A stretch of DNA of 64,000 nucleotides from Methanosphaera cuniculi (GTDB taxonomy: Archaea > Methanobacteriota > Methanobacteria > Methanobacteriales > Methanobacteriaceae): positions 62,001-126,000 of the forward strand of contig NZ_LWMS01000044.1 in NCBI RefSeq assembly GCF_003149675.1, in the 5' to 3' direction. The stretch's first letter is position 1. Each line of letters opens with the position of its first letter. Both the position numbers and the translations under genes were made by a program. The notes under the pieces were generated by a model. That model saw only the letters and a program-made list of their open reading frames with translations. It made no database searches and was not told where the DNA came from. This document shows, piece after piece, positions 57,497 to 64,000 of the stretch.

Positions 57497-57955
57497 CTAT
57501 TGACCAGGTCTTGTTCTACTTACACCAACAGAAGATCCGTGTCTAAATGTTGATTTTGTTCTTTGACCACGTACTGGAAGACCAACTTCGTGTCTTTTAC
57601 CTTTGTAACTTCTGATCATTTTCATACGGTTAAGATCATCACGTAAGGTCATGTTTAAATCAGATTCAATTAAGTGTTTGGTTTCTCCTGTTTCATAGTC
57701 GTTTCTTCTGTTTAAGAACCATTCAGGAATTCCAAATTCTTGAGGGTTTTCAAGAACATCTTCTATTTTTTTTACTGATTCATCATCAATGTATCCAATT
57801 TGTGCATCTTGATCTAGATCAGCTACTTTACATATTGCAATAGCAAAAGCTTTTCCAATACCTTTAATTTCGGTTAATGCAGAAGCTATTGTTTTGTTTC
57901 CGTCAACGTCTTTACGAGTTATACGAACCATATGTCTAAATTCTTGTTCAGCCAT
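57497..57955 (-). CDS. rpsM: Ribosomal protein uS13, first gene of the block
   Basis: 152 residues from the ATG at 57955, which has GGAG eight bases upstream. The frame is open to 58036, but those extra residues are not S13-like. [29 protein letters not shown] and the C-terminal [15 protein letters not shown] with its basic end are typical. It heads the minus-strand ribosomal/polymerase block. Confidence 0.95.
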   Translation of the reverse strand: MAEQEFRHMVRITRKDVDGNKTIASALTEIKGIGKAFAIAICKVADLDQDAQIGYIDDESVKKIEDVLENPQEFGIPEWFLNRRNDYETGETKHLIESDLNMTLRDDLNRMKMIRSYKGKRHEVGLPVRGQRTKSTFRHGSSVGVSRTRPGQ

Positions 57956-58941
57956 GCTAATTCTCCAATTAAGTTTTATTTTTTTGTTATTTTCTTTTTT
58001 TTGAGTGGTAAAAAAATATTCTAGATTTAAATTCATGTATCTTTTTTTTTAAGAAAATATTTTTTTCTTCACTTAAATTTATATTTCTATTTTGAAAGTA
58101 ATTCCATATTCAAGATAATAGTAGAAAAATTATTACCATTGAATAATAGGAAAAAAATAAGCTTTGAAATTAAGTGTTATAATTATTTTATAAAAAAAAT
58201 TAAAGAATAAAAAAGGAATTTTAACATAAATAAATAGTTAAATCTTTTTTATCAATCATCTTTTTGTATTATAAATGAAAAATTAAAAAAGAATGAATAA
58301 ATCATATCTTATTTTATACATAAGCGAAAAAAAAGAAGTTTGAAATTAATACTTTATTTTGGGTTGTAATAATTTTATACTCTATTTTATAAAAAAATAA
58401 AAGCTTCAAATATTCAAAATATCTTATATAATTCAAAATATAAACTTTTTATACAATGTTTTTTTTTACAAATGAAAAAAAATAATATTTTCCTAAAATC
58501 ATATTAAATCTAGTTTAAAACATTCCATATTTTAAAAAAGAAAAAAAATACTTTCTCATTCATATATCATATGAAAAATATATGAAGAAGAAAAAAAATG
58601 TTTTAATTTTTTTTATAATAAAAGTTTTTTTTATAAAAAGTTCTAAATTAATTTTTTAGATTATATGAATTATCCTAATATATTGAATATATTTTTTTAA
58701 ATTATATTTTACAAAAAAAGTCATTTTTTTAGTTTTAAAAAATGAAACTTCTAAGAAATTAAAAATTCATATAATACATCCCTAAAAAAAATAATATTTT
58801 TTTTATATTCTTTTTTTTCCTATGCAATTATAATAATTTAAAAATAAAATTATATCAAAAAAAAAAGATATTTTTAATTCATCTAAATAAAAGTATAATT
58901 TTTCATTATACATTCTTTTTTTGAATAAAAATAATTATAAG
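57956..58941. other. Long AT-rich leader gap of the ribosomal block
   Basis: No gene is seen. A likely TATA box for the block (minus strand AAATATAAATTT) is at 58075-58086, about 120 bases before rpsM. The rest is low-complexity AT sequence. U-rich stretches just below 58941 can end the tRNA transcript. Confidence 0.45.
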
Positions 58942-59025
<84 letters not shown>

Positions 59026-59659
59026 ATCATAAATAAATGCTATACTGCACCAAAAAAAAATATTGATACAGATTCTTTTTTTTGTTTTCAAGTTTTTTTT
59101 TGCTTATAATTTTTATTAAAATTATTATTCTTTAATTTTCTTTTTTTTGAATATATTAAATATTCAATAAAACATAACTTCCCAATGCTTTTTTCTATTA
59201 AATCTATAGAATAGAGGGAATTTATACGATTGTTTCATATATTTATTTAAATATTCAAATTATTTTTAGGAAAAACATTTTTTAGGTTTATGTTTTCTTA
59301 AAAGATTTCCACTTTTTATATTTTTAATTTATCACTATTTTTTTTTAGTAAACTTTTCTATGTAATCTCAAAGCTTAATAAAATCTTACATAAAATCTAC
59401 TATATTGTTAATATGATAAATTTCTATAAAATATTTCCTTTGAATAAAATCATAGTATTATTCATTATAATAGTTAAATTAATGAATTTTATATGGTTTT
59501 CTCAAATTTATATGGATATTTAAATATTAGACCTCGCCCCTAACTTATTATGTTAAAGGTTCTACAGTTAATAAAAAAATTGCTTGAAGAAATTATATTA
59601 TTATATAAAAATAAAAAAATAATGCTATGTTAAGTTGATTATTCTTTTTTTTCCTATAA
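59026..59659. other. AT-rich gap with a GC-rich hairpin patch
   Basis: No gene is seen between tRNA-Ser and Cbf5. A GC-rich island at 59531-59565 stands out, with a minus-strand stem CCTTTAAC/GTTAGGGG (59537-59559, two G-U pairs, loop of seven). It lies about 100 bases after the Cbf5 stop. Confidence 0.4.
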
Positions 59660-60634
59660 TTACTTCCACATCATAGGATATGTTTTTGGTGCTATAAATA
59701 CTTTTTGTATATTAACTACTATTTGTGTTTCATTATCTACAATTTCACTTGTTGTATATAGTGATTTTCCAATTGCAAGAAGTTCACCTTTAAGTGTCAT
59801 TATTGCCACAATATTATTTTTATGAATATTTCGGTTAAGTTTTACAATTCCACTACTTGCCAGATTAGCTCCATGTGATATTGCATCTACTGCTGAATCT
59901 TTTACATATATCTTTTTAATAAATCTAGCTGCATATTCTATTGGCTGGATTATTGAACGTAGATATGATTCATCATTATCATGTTCATAGTAGTAATATG
60001 CATCTGTTAGATCTTGGAGTGTTGTTAGTGTATCATCTTCTTTGAATGCTCCTGCCATTGTACGACGTAGTTCTGCCATGTGTGCTCCACAACCTAATAC
60101 AGCTCCTATATCATGACATAGTTTTCGTATATATGTTCCTGCTTCACATTCTACACGGAAAAGTACATCTTGATTGTCACGAATTTGAAGTAGTTTTATA
60201 GCATAGATGTTTCGTGTTCTTACTTCACGTTTTACAGCTGATTTTATAGGTGGAAGTTGATATATTTTACCTGTAAATTCCTCAAGAACTTCATGTATTC
60301 TATCTTCATCAACTTTTGTATGTAGATGCATAAGACATACATATTCTTTTGGTGATAAAAGTAGAAGTTGCAATGCTTTAGTTGCTGCATTTAATGCTAC
60401 AGGTAAGACTCCTGTTACTTTTGGATCTAATGTTCCTCCATGTCCTGTTTTTTTTACATGCATTATGTCTTTTACCCATAGGTCTATTTCGTGTGATGTT
60501 GGTCCTGATGGTTTATCTAGGTTGATTATTCCATGATCTATATGTTGTTGTATTGTTCTATCTTCTGGTTTACATCCATATTCAGGGTTTGTCTTTGCAT
60601 CTTTAATAAGATATATGTATTCATCTTCCATCAT
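59660..60634 (-). CDS. truB: Archaeal Cbf5 pseudouridine synthase
   Basis: A 324-residue protein from the ATG at 60634 (a second ATG follows directly; TTG at 60640 is rejected). HGIINLDKPSGPTSHEIDLW, GHGGTLDPKVTGVLPVAL with the catalytic Asp, YVCLMHLHTKV, and CEAGTYIRKLCHDIGAVLGC are TruB/Cbf5 motifs. A C-terminal PUA domain (VKDSAVDAISHGANLASSGI) makes it the archaeal type. It is the catalytic part of H/ACA RNPs and can also modify tRNA position 55. The initial 35 residues are archaeal extensions. Confidence 0.95.
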   Translation of the reverse strand: MMEDEYIYLIKDAKTNPEYGCKPEDRTIQQHIDHGIINLDKPSGPTSHEIDLWVKDIMHVKKTGHGGTLDPKVTGVLPVALNAATKALQLLLLSPKEYVCLMHLHTKVDEDRIHEVLEEFTGKIYQLPPIKSAVKREVRTRNIYAIKLLQIRDNQDVLFRVECEAGTYIRKLCHDIGAVLGCGAHMAELRRTMAGAFKEDDTLTTLQDLTDAYYYYEHDNDESYLRSIIQPIEYAARFIKKIYVKDSAVDAISHGANLASSGIVKLNRNIHKNNIVAIMTLKGELLAIGKSLYTTSEIVDNETQIVVNIQKVFIAPKTYPMMWK

Positions 60635-60704
60635 TATCAAAATCCTATAAATTTTTTTTTATTATAGGTTATATTTTTAATTCTAATAAGTAATGTATTT
60701 TATT

Positions 60705-60727
60705 CTAAAAAAAGAGGGGTTAATTAG
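60705..60727 (-). terminator. C-rich plus T-run element downstream of the second histone
   Basis: In sense orientation it reads CTAATTAACCCCTC followed by seven T. It lies about 104 bases after the histone stop and before the Cbf5 start. A closer, weaker AAACC plus T-run is at about 60812-60822. Confidence 0.4.
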
Positions 60728-60830
60728 TTAAATTAGATATGTTGTTATAAAATATCTTATAAAAAAAAAGTTTTTATGAGTTTTAGATTTTATTCATATT
60801 AAAAAAAAGTAAAAAAAAGGTTTAACTAGT

Positions 60831-61031
60831 TTAACGCATTGCTAAGAGAATGTCATCAGCGTTTACTGTTTTTCTTCCTGCATGTTTTGCATATTCTACT
60901 GCTTCAGCTGATATTGTTTCTCCAATTTCTTCTAATGCTTCTGCAAGTACAACTTTAGCTTCGTTACTTACACGTTCTGCACCTGCATCTTTTAATAATC
61001 TTCCTACTGGTGCTATTGGTAATTCTGTCAT
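60831..61031 (-). CDS. Second archaeal histone (HMf type)
   Basis: 66 residues. [40 protein letters not shown] and [14 protein letters not shown] cover the complete histone fold. Compared with the histone at 41046 it has an acidic/Ser central segment (ETISAE against EEVGRR), which should change dimer stacking. AGAGGTAG precedes the ATG. A good TATA box is about 50 bases upstream. Expressed alone. Confidence 0.95.
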   Translation of the reverse strand: MTELPIAPVGRLLKDAGAERVSNEAKVVLAEALEEIGETISAEAVEYAKHAGRKTVNADDILLAMR

Positions 61032-61564
61032 TATTATCTACCTCTTAAATTCTTTTATTACTTTTAATATTATCTTATTTTATATATAAAGTTTAAGCTT
61101 TTAAAAGAATTAAAATTAAGAATAAATACTTATTAATATGAATTTAAACAATTAAAACAATACTAATTAGTATTTATATTAAAAATTAGAATTAATACTA
61201 TAACGATATATAAAAACAAAAGTATTTCATTAATTATATCATAAAAACACTAAAAAAAAGAAAAACTAATAAATAACTATTAAAAAAACATGAAATCATC
61301 AAAAAATAGAATAAAAAACATATAATTTTAAAAAACAACAAAAAAATTAATCAAAAGTTAAAAAAATAGTAAATATTCTAACATAAAAAAAAATTCATCA
61401 TATAACTATTTAAACACGTCAAAAAAAGTACTTACAAGTTTTATAAATAAAAATTAGATATTCATAATAAAAGAAAAATCAAATTTATATAATTTTAAAA
61501 AAAAATAAAAAAAAGAAAAGAATTTAAAGGTTAAAACTTTTCATGGGTTATAATCTTTTTATTC
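61032..61564. other. AT-rich gap
   Basis: Apart from the TATA box of the histone, I see no gene or structured element here. Confidence 0.4.
61079..61090 (-). promoter_or_regulatory. TATA box of the second histone
   Basis: TTTATATATAAA in the minus orientation lies 48-59 bases before the ATG. Transcription would begin about 25 bases downstream and leave a leader of about 25-30 bases holding the ribosome site. Confidence 0.55.
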
Positions 61565-62356
61565 TTAAGCTATGTCATCATAAATTCCTGCAATTGCAGA
61601 TGTTATGAATAATAATGTAAATGAACCTACAATTGTATTTGCAATAATAACTCCCACTACTGGTATGTAACCTACTAATGTTGAGATAAGTCCAAGAATT
61701 ACAAGAACAATAATTGTAGCTACAATAAATACAATATATCTACCCCATCCAATTGAAGAAATTTTTGAGGAAACTTCACGGAAATTTAAAGCTTCAGTCA
61801 TACTATTAGTTTCTGCAAGTTTTCCAAAACCAATTACAGAAAATAGGTAACAGATTACATATAATATAAATGCAATAATTGAAATAATCACAATACTTGT
61901 CATAAATGTTGTCATTACATTAGTTGGAACTGCACTTAATGAAGCTGCAGCTTCACTACCATTTGCACTTATTGTTATTATGTTTGTTAATTGATCTGAT
62001 ATTCCTGCAATTGCACTAAGAATAAGTACAATTACTAATGGTATAATCTCATAAATAAATAATACAATTATAGCTTTTATACCACCTATAAAATCTTCTT
62101 CAAGACGTATCATATCATTATCAATAAATGATCCATTAATTTGACCTTTAAGTATTTGAAGAGAATAACCTAATGCTAATAATACAAATATAAATTCAAT
62201 TATACCAAGAATTATCTCTCCAACATCACCTACTTTATATGTCATTGCAGTTTGTAGTATTCCTATGATGAAAAATATTACAGCCATCATTGTCCATGTT
62301 TTATAATTTTCCACAGAATATCTAAGAGCATTTTTAATTATATCTACTACATCCAT
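61565..62356 (-). CDS. DUF4013-type membrane protein
   Basis: 263 residues from the ATG at 62356, with GGAGGTG five bases before it; a GTG at 62365 is part of that site. About six membrane helices are seen, with the starting segment VDIIKNALRYSVENYKTW, the central IRLEEDFIGGIKAIIVLFIY loop and a Gly/Ile-rich end. The arrangement fits the archaeal DUF4013 family. A membrane location is clear; the function is unknown. Single-gene unit. Confidence 0.75.
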   Translation of the reverse strand: MDVVDIIKNALRYSVENYKTWTMMAVIFFIIGILQTAMTYKVGDVGEIILGIIEFIFVLLALGYSLQILKGQINGSFIDNDMIRLEEDFIGGIKAIIVLFIYEIIPLVIVLILSAIAGISDQLTNIITISANGSEAAASLSAVPTNVMTTFMTSIVIISIIAFILYVICYLFSVIGFGKLAETNSMTEALNFREVSSKISSIGWGRYIVFIVATIIVLVILGLISTLVGYIPVVGVIIANTIVGSFTLLFITSAIAGIYDDIA

Positions 62357-62771
62357 CTTTTTCACCTCCAGGATGTTGCGTATTGAATTTACTATGTTTT
62401 ATAAATTCAATTAAATAAAAAAATGTTGAATTATAAACTATATTTTTTTCAACTACATAGTATTCTATACTTAATTCTTATTATAGTTTTAAATACATTC
62501 TAAACATACGAACTAATTTTATGGATTATAATTTAAAAAATAATAAAGTAAAATATAATAATTAAAAAAATATAAAAATACCTAAAAAAAAGTCATAGTA
62601 CTATTTAATTAAACAATTAGCATTAATTTTAAAGATTTATTGAACACCAATTTTTAGTTTCCCGTGATTTTAAATTTATAACCTAAACAATTTATAAAAA
62701 TCATGAAAAAATACTATAAATTATACTAAAAAATAGATATGTGAAAAATAAGGTGGTTAGGTTAAAAAATT
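62357..62771. other. AT-rich gap
   Basis: No gene is seen. The 3'-end element of the Nudix gene is at 62741-62765, and the promoter of the DUF4013 gene lies in the lower part. Confidence 0.4.
62741..62765 (-). terminator. C-rich plus T-run 3'-end element
   Basis: In sense orientation it reads TTAACCTAACCACCTTA plus five T, seven bases after the stop of the Nudix gene. Confidence 0.45.
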
Positions 62772-63590
62772 TTATGTATGATCTTCTATGAATTTAGAAA
62801 TTAAGTATGATGATATACTAATATCAGATTCAGGTATTTCTATTTCATCAGGCTTAAACCACCGAGCTTCTAGTATTTCATCATTATCTACAGTTATTTT
62901 TCCACCTGCATAATCAGCAGTGAAACCTATCATAAGAGAATTTGGATATGGCCAAGATTGACTTTTAATATATTTTATATTTTTAATATCAATACCAACT
63001 TCTTCATGTACTTCTCTTTGTACTGCTTCTTCAATATTTTCACCTGCTTCCATAAATCCTGCTATTAGTGCATATCGTATTTTTGTATAGTAGCTATGTC
63101 TTGCCATAAGTAGTTTTCCATTGTTATTTATTGCTACAATTATTGCAGGAGCAATACGTGAATAGTGCATTTGTCCACACTCAGGACATTTTAACATCAT
63201 ATCTTTTTCATCAATTATAGTTTTACTTCCACATGCTCCACAATATTGGTGTGATTTATACCAGTCAGATACAAGTACTCCACGTGCTAGTATTGGGTAT
63301 ATTTCACGGTTAGTTTCATATGTTTTAATTAGTGGAATATAATCATCATCTGTTGAATTATGGTTTATTATGATACATGGCGTATTTTTATATGTTCCTA
63401 TGTAAAGTATAAAGTTAATATCTTGGAATTTGTCTTCTATTTGTGATGTGTTTATTTTTTCAAGATCATTTGTGGGTGTGAGGTGTACTTCTCGTTTGGT
63501 GTTTATTGGAATAATATAAGCTTTAGGGTATTTAGTGTATTCATCACTAAAGCCTATTGTGTAGTTATCATAAATGTTATCTTCTATCAT
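62772..63590 (-). CDS. nudC: NAD(+) diphosphatase (NudC-type Nudix hydrolase)
   Basis: A 272-residue cytoplasmic enzyme that splits NAD(H) to NMN(H) and AMP. Residues 1-105 are the NudC N-terminal domain. A zinc ribbon follows with Cys117, Cys120, Cys135 and Cys138 (YCGACG, CPECGQ). The Nudix box starts at Gly178 (GFMEAGEN, then REVHEEVGI). SQSWPYPNS at 210-218 is the NudC-specific SQPWPFPxS motif. In some bacteria NudC also removes NAD caps from RNA. The promoter is outside an operon. Confidence 0.92.
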   Translation of the reverse strand: MIEDNIYDNYTIGFSDEYTKYPKAYIIPINTKREVHLTPTNDLEKINTSQIEDKFQDINFILYIGTYKNTPCIIINHNSTDDDYIPLIKTYETNREIYPILARGVLVSDWYKSHQYCGACGSKTIIDEKDMMLKCPECGQMHYSRIAPAIIVAINNNGKLLMARHSYYTKIRYALIAGFMEAGENIEEAVQREVHEEVGIDIKNIKYIKSQSWPYPNSLMIGFTADYAGGKITVDNDEILEARWFKPDEIEIPESDISISSYLISKFIEDHT

Positions 63591-64000
63591 ATGTGTTATT
63601 TTTGTTTTTTATTAGATGTTTGTTTTTTGGTATTCTAAATTTTTAATTAGATAAGATTATATTCTAAATAATTAACATATTATTATATTTAAGAAAGCCT
63701 AATTAAAATAAGCAGTACTAGTATTTCTTATTAATTATATTACATATAACTCATATTATATTAGATGTAGTAAATTTATTTAATAAAATAAGACCAGATA
63801 TATAGATTTAGTTTAAAAAAAAATAGACGATTTTACTTAAAAATTTAGAATATTTGAAATTTTTATGAATTTAAAAAAAATAGTTATTTATATTTAAAAA
63901 AAGATTAAAGTTAAAGAAGATAAAAAGAAAAGTAACTTTTATCTTCCTTAATAAAATGTTCCCTTATTTTATTTTCAAGTTTTAAATTAAAAAATAATAA
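63591..64000. other. AT-rich edge of the window
   Basis: No gene is seen in these 410 bases. A gene may begin beyond the window. Several A- and T-runs occur. Confidence 0.4.

Noticed and set aside
57956-58036. 27-residue N-terminal extension of S13
   Set aside because: The extra part is Asn/Lys/Phe-rich and unlike S13, while the ATG at 57955 has a well placed GGAG.

Overview
The window looks like a piece of a Methanosphaera genome (Methanobacteriales, gut methanogen, close to M. stadtmanae). The base composition is very AT-rich. It carries archaeal markers: two HMf-type histones, RNA polymerase subunits D, N and K, archaeal-type ribosomal proteins, Cbf5, archaeal RNase J, 2-phosphoglycerate kinase, and isopentenyl phosphate kinase of the archaeal mevalonate route. 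It also carries giant Asn/Thr-rich adhesin-like proteins (ALPs) of the kind expanded in gut Methanobacteriales. The species name is inferred from these features; no database was searched.

Layout. Positions 1-2.7 kb hold small and membrane hypotheticals, including a tandem pair of paralogous membrane proteins of which the first is frameshifted. From 2.8 to 8.3 kb there is a frameshifted secreted protein with chitobiase-like repeats and an ALP ending in a C39/C71-type cysteine peptidase. After a 0.9-kb regulatory-looking gap come two DUF3100-type membrane proteins with a small partner (9.2-11.6 kb), a flippase, a DtxR/FeoA regulator and an acyl-CoA synthetase (11.7-15.8 kb). From 16 to 26.9 kb the genes are mixed: an Ig-like secreted protein, rubredoxin (too short for most ORF cut-offs), 2-phosphoglycerate kinase, cysteine synthase, a membrane metallophosphoesterase with a damaged 5' end, ThiM and a thiamine-binding protein. 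From 27 to 40.7 kb three huge ALPs dominate, one with a papain-like protease between two beta-helices. From 41 to 44.6 kb are a histone, DUF2180, a bile salt hydrolase, an alpha/beta hydrolase without a normal start codon, and ferritin.

From 45 to 58 kb almost everything is on the minus strand and forms the classic Methanobacteriales block, read from high to low coordinates: rpsM, rpsD, rpsK, rpoD, rpl18e, rplM, rpsI, rpoN, rpoK, eno, rpsB, then mevalonate kinase, isopentenyl phosphate kinase, type 2 IPP isomerase, RNase J and prenyl diphosphate synthase. The last group makes the isoprenoid chains of archaeal lipids. Beyond it lie tRNA-Ser(GGA), Cbf5, a second histone, a DUF4013 membrane protein and a NudC-type Nudix hydrolase.

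The most unusual signal is a repeated 3'-end element. In about 19 places, mostly 5-50 bases after a stop codon and always in the sense orientation, there is a C-rich block of the type ACTAACCTCC or ACCACCC followed by a run of 5-9 T. The CCTCC core equals the anti-Shine-Dalgarno end of 16S rRNA. It occurs after ALPs, membrane and metabolic genes, but not inside the ribosomal or mevalonate block. Other unexplained items are an array of five GTTC/GAAC palindromes upstream of the peptidase ALP, a 531-bp tandem duplication inside the largest ALP, and four genes with visible start or frame lesions.
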